This document shows positions 1-8,070 of a DNA stretch of 64,000 bases, one piece after another. Origin of the DNA: Streptomyces sp. LUP47B (GTDB lineage Bacteria > Actinomycetota > Actinomycetes > Streptomycetales > Streptomycetaceae); the NCBI RefSeq assembly GCF_001746295.1, contig NZ_MJAH01000003.1:79922-143921 (forward strand). The letters run 5' to 3'. Numbering within the stretch: position 1 is the first letter of the stretch; each line of letters opens with the position of its first letter. The notes under the pieces were generated by a model. That model saw only the letters and a program-made list of their open reading frames with translations, did no database searches and had not been told where the DNA came from. The position numbers and the translations under genes were made by a program.

Positions 1-120
1 CCGACCCTGGCCGCCGCCGTGGCCCGCTTCCAGCTCTGGTACGGCATCCGCGGCGACGAGGACGGGGTGTACGGCGATGACACACGGCGCGACCTGGAGT
101 CCCGCACGGGCGGCGGCTGA
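1..120 (+). CDS. C-terminal end of a peptidoglycan-binding-like protein (partial)
   Basis: Only the last 39 codons are in the window, open from base 1 to a TGA at 118-120. The peptide has the pattern V-x2-FQ-x9-DGVYG-x-DTR-x2-LES, which fits the second half of a PG_binding_1 domain (FQ, then DG-x-x-G-x-x-T-x-x-x-L). The DGVYG..TR..LES.T ending is also what I recall for the Streptomyces proteins that begin with a CPECG zinc-ribbon-like motif, and the gene cut by the right edge starts exactly that way. The role is inferred: cell-wall association. The N-terminal part, including any membrane anchor, lies outside the window. Confidence 0.6.
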   Translation, partial: PTLAAAVARFQLWYGIRGDEDGVYGDDTRRDLESRTGGG

Positions 121-129
121 TCGACGAGG

Positions 130-621
130 ATGGCGTTCATGGACGCCTTCATCGACCGGCTCGACCCCGACATGTGCGTCGTCACCGCCGCGACGGACGG
201 CGACCGCGCGGGCTGTCTCGTCGGGTTCGCCTCCCAGTGCTCGATCGAGCCCGTGCGGTACGTGGTGTGGCTGTCGAAGGCCAACCGCACCTATCGGGTG
301 GCCCGCACCGCGAGCCGCCTCGCCGTCCATCTCCTCACCCGCGAACAGCACGGCCTCGCCGAGCTGTTCGGCGGGGAGACCGGGGACCGGACGGACAAGT
401 TCGCCCGGGTCCGCTGGCGGGAGGAGGCCGGCGGGGCCGTCGTACTGGAGGACGCGGCGGCCTGGTTCGTCGGCACGGTCGTGCTGCGCGCCGACGGCGG
501 TGACCACGTCGGGTTCGTCCTGGAGCCCCAGGTGTGGGGCGAGCGCGAGGACACCCAGGGAGCGAAGCCGCTGCGGCTCTCCGACACGGTCTCCATCTCG
601 CCCGGCCACCCGGCGGACTGA
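130..621 (+). CDS. Flavin reductase-like (FMN-binding split-barrel) protein
   Basis: This is a 163-residue protein. It opens with an LDPDMCVVTAATDGDRAGCLVGFASQ-type segment (split here by description: strand, then a GCLVGF turn), followed by WLSKANRTYR, AVHLL and LAELFGGETGD. These match the flavin reductase-like domain order (VVT, G-x-x-x-F-S-x-x, V-x-L-x-x-x-x-T, x-V-x-x-L-x, lFg). Such proteins bind FMN and either supply reduced flavin to a monooxygenase or reduce a small substrate. No partner oxygenase is adjacent. It lies 9 bases after the partial peptidoglycan-binding gene, so the two may be co-transcribed. Met at 139 is an alternative start with a better-spaced GAGG ahead of it. Confidence 0.75.
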   Translation: MAFMDAFIDRLDPDMCVVTAATDGDRAGCLVGFASQCSIEPVRYVVWLSKANRTYRVARTASRLAVHLLTREQHGLAELFGGETGDRTDKFARVRWREEAGGAVVLEDAAAWFVGTVVLRADGGDHVGFVLEPQVWGEREDTQGAKPLRLSDTVSISPGHPAD

Positions 622-655
622 GCCGGGACCGGAACACCGCACGCGTCCCGGGGGC

Positions 656-3112
656 TCACTCCGGCCCGGACGGCACCCGTATGTCCAGGACGCAGACGTC
701 GTCGCGCCGCTCACCCTCCAGCACCGAGGTCAGCAGCCGGACCAGGGAGCCGGGCTCGTCCGTGTGGTGTGCCGCGACCGCCGCGGCGAGCCGGTCCAGG
801 CCGTGGTCGATGCCCTCCGGGGGACGCTCGACCAGGCCGTCCGTGTAAAGGAGGACCCGGTCGCCCGGCCGCAGGTCGCAGCGCGCCTCCTCGAAGTGCG
901 GATCGGAGCACGCCCCCAGCAGTATGCCGAGCGGACGTTGGAGATAGCGCACCTCTCCGTCGCGCACCAGCAGCGGTGGCGGATGGCCGGCCTGGGCCCA
1001 CATCAGGCAGTGCTCGGCGGGGTCGAAGCGGGCCAGGACCATGGTCGCGGTGCCGTGGGAGTCGCGCGAGTGCAGCAGCAGGGTGTTGAGACGGGCGAGC
1101 GCTCCGGTCAGCGACGAGCCGGTGATGACCATGCCCTTGGCGGTGAAGCGCAGTTGGGCCATCGTGGCCACGGCGTCGATGCCGTGCCCGGCGACGTCAC
1201 CGACGACGAACAGGGCGTCGCCGTCGGGCAGTTCGATGGCGCTGAACCAGTCGCCGCCGACGTGTATGCCCGACTGGGCGGGCAGATAGGCCACTTCGAC
1301 CCGCAGCCCGGCGAGGCGGACCGGCCGGGTCGGCAGCGGCAGCAGCGCGTGCTGGAGGCGGGCGGCCAGGGTCCGCTCGGCACGCAGCACGCCGTGCTGC
1401 GTCACGATGGCCTGCTCGCTCTCGACCAGGGCCAGCTCGGCGCTGCGCTGCGCGGTGAGGTCCTGGACGAAGCCGTGCACCTCGGCGGGCTTGTCGTCGG
1501 TGTCCGCCACCACCTCGGCGACCATCCGCAGATGGCGGACCTCGTCCCCGGTCCGGATCCGGAACGGGACATCGAACTGCTGCCCTGTGCGCACGACGTC
1601 GCGCACGGCCCGGGCCAGCAGGGGGGCGTCCTCGGGCAGCGCGAGTTCCGGCAGGTCGGCGAGCCGGACCGGTCCGAGCGCCGGATCCCGGTTCAGGACG
1701 AGGAAGGCCTGGGAGGACCAGCTGCCCTCGTCGGTGACCAGGTTCCAGTTGGCCCAGCCCAGGTTCCCCAGCCGCTGCACGTCCGCCAGCCGCTGTTCCT
1801 GCCGGTCGGAGGAGTCGTGCCGGACCCAGGTGACGACCAGGGCGCCGCCGAGGCGGGCCGCGCGCATAGCGTGCGTGGACAGTGCGACGGCGCCGTCCAC
1901 GACCTCCTGGTAGGCGAACGGCTCGCCCTCGAACGGCTCACCCGTGGTCAGCGTGCGCAGGCAGCCGTGCCACACCGCCTCCTCCGCCATGCTCGGGAAG
2001 CACTCCAGGATCCGTCGGCCGAGCAGTTCCCTGCCGGTGCGGCCCACGACGTCGACCGCCTCCTCGGTGGCGGCGTCGATGCGGTAGTCCTCGACGTCCC
2101 CGGAGGGGCCGCGCAGCGGCGTGAGCAGCATCGCCGAGCCGGGCAGCGAGTCGAATACCGGCTGGGCTGCGGCGGCCGAGGCGGCGGCACTGTGCTCCGA
2201 CCGGGGGCCGAAGGAGCGCAGCCATCCGGCACACAGCCGGGCGACCGCCCGCAGCAGCTGCCGGGCCTGCGGTGAGAACGGCCCGTTTCGCGCGCGCAGG
2301 ACCCCGATGCAGACCTCGGCCCCGTCGCCGGTCGGCACCGGCAGCCAGGCGCGGGACAGCCAGCGGTCGGGCGGATCCCCTATGAGCAGGTGCTGCCTCC
2401 GGTCCCTCTCGAAGTCCTCCAGCCAGCGCGGCTCCCGGGACCGGAGCGCGTCGAGCGCGGGGATGCCGCTCAGCGGGGGGATCTGGGACCACTGGGTGGC
2501 CAGGGCGGCTTCGATGCCGGCATGGCCGATCATCTCCAGCCCTCCGCCCGGCAGCGACCGGAAGAGCAGAAGAGCGTCGGCGTCGACGTCCGCCGCGAGT
2601 TCCTCCAGGAGACAGCCGGCCAGGTCCTGGGGGGTGGCGACATGGACGAGGGCCTTGCCGAGGCGGCCGAGCGCGGAGAAGCCGTCGTCCAGGTCGGAGG
2701 TGTCCCGCCCGGTGGGGACGGCGGCGCCCGGCGGAACGGCCCGCGGAGGGGTCGGCCCGGGCACCGCGGCCAGGCCGGGGAAGCCGTGGTCGGGTCGGGG
2801 TTCCTGAGCGGCGCCGGGCCCCGAAGGCATCAGAGCGCCGAGGGTGATCCAGCACTCCTCGAGCAGGGTGCGGTTGCCGGCCTTCGCGCGCTGGAGCAGT
2901 TGCTCGCCGGCCGCTTCCGGAGTGCACCCGGTCAGCGCCATGAGAGTGCCCTTGGTCCGCTCCAGTACCGCCGAGGTGGCGACCTGATCCCGCAACCGGT
3001 CCATTTCCGCGCGTTGTCTGGCCACGACCTTGGCCAGCGCGGCGATGTCGGGCACGGTACCGGCGTGTGAAGGGTCGGTGGACTCACTCGTCACGCGTTG
3101 AGCATCGCACAT
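656..3112 (-). CDS. ANTAR-GAF-PAS-PAS-PP2C (SpoIIE-type) serine phosphatase
   Basis: The protein has 818 residues in the chosen frame. Domain order: ANTAR-like three-helix segment (about 30-90; VLERTKGTLMALTGCTPEAA, then LLQRAK), GAF (about 135-275), two PAS segments (about 290-400 and 410-525), and a C-terminal SpoIIE/PP2C phosphatase (about 560-818). The phosphatase shows metal-binding motifs GGDWFS, VGDVAGHG, YTDGLVE and RRDDVCVL. This family dephosphorylates anti-sigma-factor antagonists and so activates stress or developmental sigma factors. ANTAR domains usually bind RNA hairpins to relieve transcription termination; here it is N-terminal, so it may act instead as a dimerisation or input module. 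Start: ATG at 3112 preceded by an AGGTGG stretch. The frame stays open far upstream, but those residues lack domain character. GTG at 3094 is an alternative. Confidence 0.85.
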   Translation of the reverse strand: MCDAQRVTSESTDPSHAGTVPDIAALAKVVARQRAEMDRLRDQVATSAVLERTKGTLMALTGCTPEAAGEQLLQRAKAGNRTLLEECWITLGALMPSGPGAAQEPRPDHGFPGLAAVPGPTPPRAVPPGAAVPTGRDTSDLDDGFSALGRLGKALVHVATPQDLAGCLLEELAADVDADALLLFRSLPGGGLEMIGHAGIEAALATQWSQIPPLSGIPALDALRSREPRWLEDFERDRRQHLLIGDPPDRWLSRAWLPVPTGDGAEVCIGVLRARNGPFSPQARQLLRAVARLCAGWLRSFGPRSEHSAAASAAAAQPVFDSLPGSAMLLTPLRGPSGDVEDYRIDAATEEAVDVVGRTGRELLGRRILECFPSMAEEAVWHGCLRTLTTGEPFEGEPFAYQEVVDGAVALSTHAMRAARLGGALVVTWVRHDSSDRQEQRLADVQRLGNLGWANWNLVTDEGSWSSQAFLVLNRDPALGPVRLADLPELALPEDAPLLARAVRDVVRTGQQFDVPFRIRTGDEVRHLRMVAEVVADTDDKPAEVHGFVQDLTAQRSAELALVESEQAIVTQHGVLRAERTLAARLQHALLPLPTRPVRLAGLRVEVAYLPAQSGIHVGGDWFSAIELPDGDALFVVGDVAGHGIDAVATMAQLRFTAKGMVITGSSLTGALARLNTLLLHSRDSHGTATMVLARFDPAEHCLMWAQAGHPPPLLVRDGEVRYLQRPLGILLGACSDPHFEEARCDLRPGDRVLLYTDGLVERPPEGIDHGLDRLAAAVAAHHTDEPGSLVRLLTSVLEGERRDDVCVLDIRVPSGPE

Positions 3113-3210
3113 CCACCACCTGCCGTTCGCTCTCTTGTCGCCGGACTTCCCGGACATCGGTGAGCCCGACGGTTGACGTAGCCGGCCACGCGCCCCGGTT
3201 CGCGGTGGGG

Positions 3211-3777
3211 TCAGTGGTCGGGCGGCGGGTACAGCCACCTTCGCAGCACCCGGCTCAGAAGCGGCATCACCAGGTACGTGAGTACCGGCAGCAGCACCAC
3301 CGGGAACACCGCGGCCCGCAGCGGCAGGGGCCAGGCGGCCGTGCGGGGCGTCACCAGCCACTGGATCAGCAGCGTGCACGGGAAGGCGCCGAGGAACGTG
3401 GTCAGCACCATCTTCCAGCGGACCGGGGGCCGCACCGTGGTGCCGGGCAGACTGAACCAGGTCTCGAGCCCGGTGGTCGACTGTCGTTCGCTGCCGAGCT
3501 CGATGGCGATGTCGTCGATCCGCGCGTGCCAGTCGGCCCGCTCGTCCGACTCCAGCCAGGCGGTGAGCCGGTGCGCGTCGGACCAGCGCAGCACCGCGTG
3601 GAAGCGGTGACCGTCCTCGGGACGCAGCCAGGAGACACCCTCGTTGCCCGGGAACCGTCTGGCGCAGCGGGTGATCCCGCGCGTCCAGCGCTCGAACTCC
3701 TGCTCCCGGCCGGGGCGCACCTCCCAGGTGAGGACCGTGGTGACCGGATCCCCGCGCCGTACTTCGGTGGTGCTCAT
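3211..3777 (-). CDS. Antibiotic biosynthesis monooxygenase (ABM)-domain membrane protein
   Basis: The protein has 188 residues. Residues about 8-105 form an ABM-like ferredoxin-like fold (VTTVLTWEVRPGREQEFERW, then GVSWLRPEDGHRFHAVLRW). Residues about 120-180 form two hydrophobic helices, roughly LTTFLGAFPCTLLIQWLV and AAVFPVVLLPVLTYLVM. The product is therefore probably an inner-membrane protein with a cytosolic ABM domain, a known Streptomyces combination of unknown function. An ATG at 3777 was chosen; an in-frame GTG at 3795 is equally possible because neither has a clear Shine-Dalgarno. It lies downstream of 3826-4212 on the same strand. Confidence 0.7.
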   Translation of the reverse strand: MSTTEVRRGDPVTTVLTWEVRPGREQEFERWTRGITRCARRFPGNEGVSWLRPEDGHRFHAVLRWSDAHRLTAWLESDERADWHARIDDIAIELGSERQSTTGLETWFSLPGTTVRPPVRWKMVLTTFLGAFPCTLLIQWLVTPRTAAWPLPLRAAVFPVVLLPVLTYLVMPLLSRVLRRWLYPPPDH

Positions 3778-3825
3778 GGTCACCACGGGTGCCACGCCTG
3801 GCGCGGGTCATGCCCTCGGGGAGGG

Positions 3826-4212
3826 TCAGCGCCCGTGGTGGTGGTCGACCAGGGCCTGGGTGACCGCGCGGATGCTGCGGGCGATGTGCTGGAGCTGCAG
3901 GACCTCGGCGGCGTACAGCTTGATCGTGTGCTCGATGACCGACTCCGGCAGCCCCAGCGACGGCAGGTCCGCGCGGGCGGTCTGCAGTGCGGTGCGGGCG
4001 ACCCGGATCTCGTGCTGGACCTGGATCTGCGCGTGCCGGGCGAGCAGGACGGTGTGCCGCATCAGGGCCGGGTAGCTCGCGTACCGCGCCGGCACCAGTT
4101 CGCGCAGCCACTTGGCCGCGGAGCGCTCCCAGTCGTAGCTGCCTGGCGTCTTGACCTGGCACGGCCAGTCCGGGCCGAGACGAGTGGTGGTCCGCGTGGT
4201 CGTCAGGGGCAT
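3826..4212 (-). CDS. Conserved hypothetical helical protein
   Basis: This is a 128-residue protein I do not recognise. After a Thr/Arg-rich N-terminus it is mostly helical (SAAKWLRELVPARYASYPALMRHT, then ARTALQTARADL and ESVIEHTIKLYAAEVLQLQHIARSIRAV), and it ends in a short His-rich tail, DHHHGR. There is no signal peptide and no membrane segment. The chosen ATG at 4212 has GGAAG 8 bases upstream, which decides it against the longer frame starting at 4329. It probably forms an operon with the ABM membrane protein 48 bases downstream. Confidence 0.55.
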   Translation of the reverse strand: MPLTTTRTTTRLGPDWPCQVKTPGSYDWERSAAKWLRELVPARYASYPALMRHTVLLARHAQIQVQHEIRVARTALQTARADLPSLGLPESVIEHTIKLYAAEVLQLQHIARSIRAVTQALVDHHHGR

Positions 4213-4566
4213 GGTGATCGCTTCCGGGTGTACGGCGTCGTGCGGGTGGTCCGAGGGGTTGTGCGGCCCCGGTCCAGGGGATGACCGGGGCCGCCAAGGG
4301 CTCGCGTGCAGGCGAGGCCCATCGAACATCCCGGGCGCCGACGCGGGTAGGTACGACGGCTCGGGATGTCCGTACAGGAGCCCTCTCGGGCGGATGTGGG
4401 GGGTGTGGACGGGACAGGGGTGCGGGCGGATCCCGGAGTGACCCCGGGGGTGATCCGTGAGCAGTATTTATATATGCCGTCTTCTTGGCAAGGAGTATGA
4501 AAACATTCATGCTCGATTTATTACGGATGGTCCCCTTGTGAAGCCGTATGGCCGGGGGTGGAAGGG
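4213..4566. other. Intergenic region with an AT-rich patch
   Basis: There is no convincing gene here. Bases about 4457-4545 are strikingly AT-rich for this genome, with a TATTTATATA run near 4466-4476 and a TTTATTA run near 4515-4522. The patch lies between the 3' end of the RpiR-type gene and the start of the minus-strand gene at 4212, so it may hold that gene's promoter. Short frames on both strands cross it, but none has a ribosome-binding site or typical codon use. Confidence 0.4.
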
Positions 4567-5490
4567 TCAGTCCCTGAGGAAGAACTGGTGCTGGTCGGAG
4601 ATCTGTTCGTACTCCTCGAGCCGTGCCTGGGTGCGCTCGGGGTCGGCGTCGGTCATGGCCTGGAGCAGGGCGGCGGCGATCACACCGGGTGCCGCGTAGG
4701 AGTCGAAGACCAGCCGGGAGCCGGTGCCGGTGCTGAAGAGCACGTCCGCCTCGTCGGCGAGATGTCCGAGCGCCAGATCCGTGACGAGGGCGACCTTCAG
4801 TCCGGCGCTGCGGGCGACCCGCAGGGCGGTGAGGGTCTCCTGGGCGTGCCGCGGCATCGAGAACGCGAGCACCCAGGTGCCGCCCGCCTCCCGGGACTGC
4901 AGGAGGGCGTCGTAGGCGACGCTGCCGCCACGGGTGACCAGCCGTACGTCGGGATGGATACGGCGTGCCGCATAAGCGAAGTACTCGGCCAGGGACGCCG
5001 AGATGCGCAGGCCCAGGACGGTCAGCGGGGTCGACTCGGACAGCTTGCGGCCGAGCTCGATCATCCGGTCGGGGTCGGCGAAGTCGCGGCGCAGGTTCTC
5101 CAGGTTCTCGATCTCCGCGTCGACCGCTGACTGGAGTTCGTTGCCGCGCGACTCGTCGTCCGCGACCGGGCCGCCCGCGAGAGTGCTGAGCGCGATCGAC
5201 TGGAGCTTCTCCCGCAGGGCGGGGTAGCCGCTGAAGCCCACGGCCGCGGCGAACCGCGTCACCGAGGGCTGGCTCACGCCGACGCGCTCGGCGAGATCGG
5301 TGATGGAGAGGAACGCCGCTTCGGTGATGTGCTCGATCAGGTACTGCGCGATGCGCCGCTGCCCCGGGGAGAGCCGGGGCCTGTCGAAGAGGGTCCTGAG
5401 CTGGGAGGCCGGGGCGGCCTCCGCTTCCGGTGCGGTCTTGCCCGAGGTGATCGCGGATGCCTGTGCGCGTGCCTGCTGCGGCGATGACAC
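4567..5490 (-). CDS. RpiR/MurR-family transcriptional regulator (HTH + SIS)
   Basis: The protein has 307 residues. An N-terminal HTH_6 domain (about 30-105) shows LSPGQRRIAQYLIEH, ITDLAERVGVSQPSVTRFAAAVGFSGYP-type helices, followed by a SIS phosphosugar-binding domain (about 130-265; LTVLGLRISASLA, DVRLV, VLAFSMPRHAQETL, ALVTD). These regulators sense sugar phosphates and control carbohydrate genes. The start was decided by the ribosome-binding site: AAAGGAGG lies 7 bases before GTG at 5490. An in-frame GTG at 5514 would place that Shine-Dalgarno inside the coding region. No catabolic operon is adjacent, so its target may be the sugar region further right or lie elsewhere. Confidence 0.85.
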   Translation of the reverse strand: MSSPQQARAQASAITSGKTAPEAEAAPASQLRTLFDRPRLSPGQRRIAQYLIEHITEAAFLSITDLAERVGVSQPSVTRFAAAVGFSGYPALREKLQSIALSTLAGGPVADDESRGNELQSAVDAEIENLENLRRDFADPDRMIELGRKLSESTPLTVLGLRISASLAEYFAYAARRIHPDVRLVTRGGSVAYDALLQSREAGGTWVLAFSMPRHAQETLTALRVARSAGLKVALVTDLALGHLADEADVLFSTGTGSRLVFDSYAAPGVIAAALLQAMTDADPERTQARLEEYEQISDQHQFFLRD

Positions 5491-5659
5491 CGGGGCGCCT
5501 CCTTTGTCTGCCACGGGGAGTCAACATAGCCCACACCCCTCGGTGACCAGCGCTTGTGCGAAAGCCTTCGGCGACCGCCGATCGGGACGGATACGCCGCC
5601 CGCGAGCGGGAACCCGCCGCTGGACACAACCTTCGACGACACCCGAGGAGCAGCCCCGC

Positions 5660-5824
5660 ATGACGGTCCCCGAGGAGAACCGGCCCAAGACCGACACCAC
5701 CGACGAGCTCCTGGAGAACTCCACCGAGGAGGGCGAGGCCCCCGCCCCCGGCGGCAGTGGACGCACCCTGCGCGAGGCGTTCGAGGAAGCGCGGGTGGAG
5801 CCCGACGACTTCGCCCGGGAATGA
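5660..5824 (+). CDS. Small acidic protein, unknown function
   Basis: This is a 54-residue, strongly acidic protein with many Glu/Asp residues (DELLENSTEEGEAPAP, then TLREAFEEARVEPDDFARE). The ATG at 5660 has GAGGAG about 9 bases upstream. It reads toward the DUF3662 gene with a 40-base gap and may share its transcript. I do not recognise the family. The real ribosome-binding site and high GC at third codon positions support it as a gene. Confidence 0.55.
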   Translation: MTVPEENRPKTDTTDELLENSTEEGEAPAPGGSGRTLREAFEEARVEPDDFARE

Positions 5825-5864
5825 CGCCGCACGCGACACCGGATCTTTCGGCAGGGGAGACGCA

Positions 5865-6266
5865 ATGGGTGCGCTGAGCGCGCTGGAACAGGCAATGGAG
5901 CATGGCTGGGATGCGCTGTGGGCGCGGGTCGTCGACCGGGAGCCCGTCGAACTCATCGACGCGTTGCGGCGCGAGTGCGACAGCAACGTGGTCGTGTGCA
6001 GTGAGCACCGGGTGGTGGTCCCGAACGCCTACGACGTCGAGCTCGCGGACTTCGCCTACGACGAACTCGTGCGCCGGGGCACCGACGTGGGCCAGGAGCT
6101 CACCGACCGCCTGGCCCGGCACGGCGAGCGGCAGGGCTATGAATGGGCGGGTCCGCTCACGGTGCACATCACCAGGTCGGGCCGGGTGCCCAACGGCCGT
6201 TATCGCGTGACGAGCGGGGCGATGCCGCATGTGAGCGCCGACGGGTTCCACCACGCGATGCGCTGA
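5865..6266 (+). CDS. Stand-alone DUF3662 (FhaA N-terminal-like) protein
   Basis: The protein has 133 residues. The order ALEQAMEHGWDALWARV, PVELIDALRREC, VVPNAYDVELADFAYDEL, YEWAGPLTVHI, RYRV matches the N-terminal DUF3662 domain of FhaA. In mycobacterial FhaA this domain precedes a phosphothreonine-binding FHA domain and a role in cell-wall control. Here the FHA half is absent and the protein ends after the domain, so it cannot bind phosphopeptides in the usual way. A GGGGAG ribosome-binding site precedes the ATG. A partner FHA or kinase gene is not nearby. Confidence 0.75.
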   Translation: MGALSALEQAMEHGWDALWARVVDREPVELIDALRRECDSNVVVCSEHRVVVPNAYDVELADFAYDELVRRGTDVGQELTDRLARHGERQGYEWAGPLTVHITRSGRVPNGRYRVTSGAMPHVSADGFHHAMR

Positions 6267-6295
6267 GCGGATGCGTCGCACCTCCGGTGTGCTGA

Positions 6296-7975
6296 TCATC
6301 GGCGATAGATCGTGATGGAGTGACCGACCTCGTCCACCGGACGGCTGCTGTCGATCAGTTCGGCCAGCCGCCCCTTCGCCTTGGCAACCGAGGAGTCCGA
6401 CACGACCAGCAGTCCGCGCACGTCGTCCACGGGCACCTCGCGCGGATCGGACGCCTCGATGCCGTAGGCGGACGGCAGCCCGCTGCCCTTGTAGACGAGC
6501 CAGATCCGTTCGTCCGGGTAGCGCTCGCGCAGCCGGTCGGCGAGTCGGCCGAGGTCCTGTCCCCAGTCGACGTTGGAGTCGTGCAGCCGCAGATGGGTGC
6601 GGGCCGGTCCGCCGAACGCCTCGTTGGAGTACGGCAGATAGTAGGGAAAAGTCAGCAGCGAGCTGACCGCGACGAACAGCACCAGCGCCCCGGTCACCAG
6701 TGGCGCCAGGCGTCGGCGGACCGCCACCACACACCCGGCGGCCACCGTCAGGAACATCGGCAGGAAGAGCGTGTACCGGGTGCCGAAGTCGCGTGACCCC
6801 GTCATGGCCGAGGCGAGCAGCACCCCGGCGGGCACGAGCAGATACGGCGCGGCCGGCCGCAGCCGCCGTACCGCCACCAGCACCACGGCACCGGCGGCCC
6901 ACAGCACGAGAAGACCCAGCGGGGTCTTCACCAGGAGCGCCGCCGGCAGGTAGTACCAGAGGTGCCCGGTGTACAGCCGCCCGAACAGGAAGCCTTCCCA
7001 GGGGTGGTTCTCGAAGCGGAACTGCAGACGCATCCCGTCCGCGTAGGCCTGGGGGAACGGCAGCAGATCGGCGAGGGTCCCCCGCAGTCCGTGCACCACC
7101 GGCACCTGGTCCTGGGATGTCCACCGCAGCCGCGGGTCGACCACCAGGTACGACGCCCATACGACGGCGACGGCGGCCAGCGTCAGGACCGCGGCCCCCG
7201 CGAGCACGTGGAGCAGCCGTCGGCGCCTCTCGTCGCCGCGAGACGCGCTCCACACCGAGAAGGCGGCCAGTGCCAGCAGGACCGGTACGGCCGGCAGCGC
7301 GCTCATCTTCGTCGCCAGTGCGGCGCCGAGCGCCAGACCGGCGAGCGGCACGTACCGCCGTGGCCGCAGGCGGGCCCGCCACAGCAGCCACACCGAGGTG
7401 AGCAGGAACCCGGCCGTCGGCACGTCGAGCGTGGCCAGCGAGCCGTGCGCGACGACGTCGGGGGAGAAGGCGTACAGGGCGAGCGCCGTGAGGCCCGCCG
7501 CGCTTCCGGCGAGTTCCCGGGCGAAGGCGAACACGACCAGCCCGAACAGCAGTGTCAGCACGATCACCGGGAGCCGGGCCCAGAACATCAGCCGCCAGGG
7601 GTCGTTGCCCGACTCGTACAGCAGGTGGGGGCCCAGGTCGATCTGGGGCCCGTCGAACGCCGTGTCCACGTGCGGGTCGGCGATCGCCACCCCGACGGCG
7701 ACGACCAGCTTGCCGAGGGGCGGGTGCTCCGGGTTGTAGCGGATGCCCTGACCGTGCAGGTACTCGGCGGCCGTGGCCACGTAGACGGGTTCGTCGATCG
7801 TCGGGGTCTGCTGCACGGCGGTCGTCACCATGACGGCGGCCATCTGCGCGAGCAGCACCACGACGAGCAGCGGCACCAGCCACCGCCGGGCCGGTCGCGG
7901 CTGCCGCACCTCGTCGTCGCGGTGCCCTGACCCGGAGGCCGGGTCCAGGACCGTCTGCTGCTCGCTCGCCATCAT
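6296..7975 (-). CDS. GT39-like integral membrane glycosyltransferase
   Basis: The protein has about 559 residues. A first transmembrane helix (about 33-52) is followed by TIDEPVYVATAAEYL and PEHPPLGKLV, the acidic-residue loop and PPLGK motif typical of protein O-mannosyltransferase/ArnT-like (GT-C, family 39) enzymes. About nine further hydrophobic helices follow, then a short extracytoplasmic C-terminal domain (YSNEAFGG, WGQDLGRLADRLRERYP). Such enzymes move a sugar from a polyprenyl-phosphate donor to an exported acceptor. MM at 7975/7972 was chosen as the start; an in-frame GTG at 8026 would extend it by 17 residues. It is unrelated in sequence to the other GT-C-like gene at 22856. Confidence 0.75.
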   Translation of the reverse strand: MMASEQQTVLDPASGSGHRDDEVRQPRPARRWLVPLLVVVLLAQMAAVMVTTAVQQTPTIDEPVYVATAAEYLHGQGIRYNPEHPPLGKLVVAVGVAIADPHVDTAFDGPQIDLGPHLLYESGNDPWRLMFWARLPVIVLTLLFGLVVFAFARELAGSAAGLTALALYAFSPDVVAHGSLATLDVPTAGFLLTSVWLLWRARLRPRRYVPLAGLALGAALATKMSALPAVPVLLALAAFSVWSASRGDERRRRLLHVLAGAAVLTLAAVAVVWASYLVVDPRLRWTSQDQVPVVHGLRGTLADLLPFPQAYADGMRLQFRFENHPWEGFLFGRLYTGHLWYYLPAALLVKTPLGLLVLWAAGAVVLVAVRRLRPAAPYLLVPAGVLLASAMTGSRDFGTRYTLFLPMFLTVAAGCVVAVRRRLAPLVTGALVLFVAVSSLLTFPYYLPYSNEAFGGPARTHLRLHDSNVDWGQDLGRLADRLRERYPDERIWLVYKGSGLPSAYGIEASDPREVPVDDVRGLLVVSDSSVAKAKGRLAELIDSSRPVDEVGHSITIYRR

Positions 7976-8070
7976 CCGCCCCGCGGTGCGACCGGCCGGG
8001 CGGTGGCGGGAGCGATCCGGAGGCACCTCATGAGGGCCACTCTCGCATCAGCTCCCGCCCCGCGCGGGCG

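Noticed and set aside
77..2275. 732-codon plus-strand frame
   Set aside because: It is antisense to the PP2C phosphatase, with Gly/Arg/Gln-rich low-complexity sequence and no domain.
3113..5986. Long minus-strand open frame joining the PP2C phosphatase to sequences across 4-6 kb (1776 codons)
   Set aside because: The extra part overlaps three other supported genes and is low-complexity Arg/Pro/Ala sequence typical of shadow frames in GC-rich DNA. Phosphatase domains begin only after 3112.
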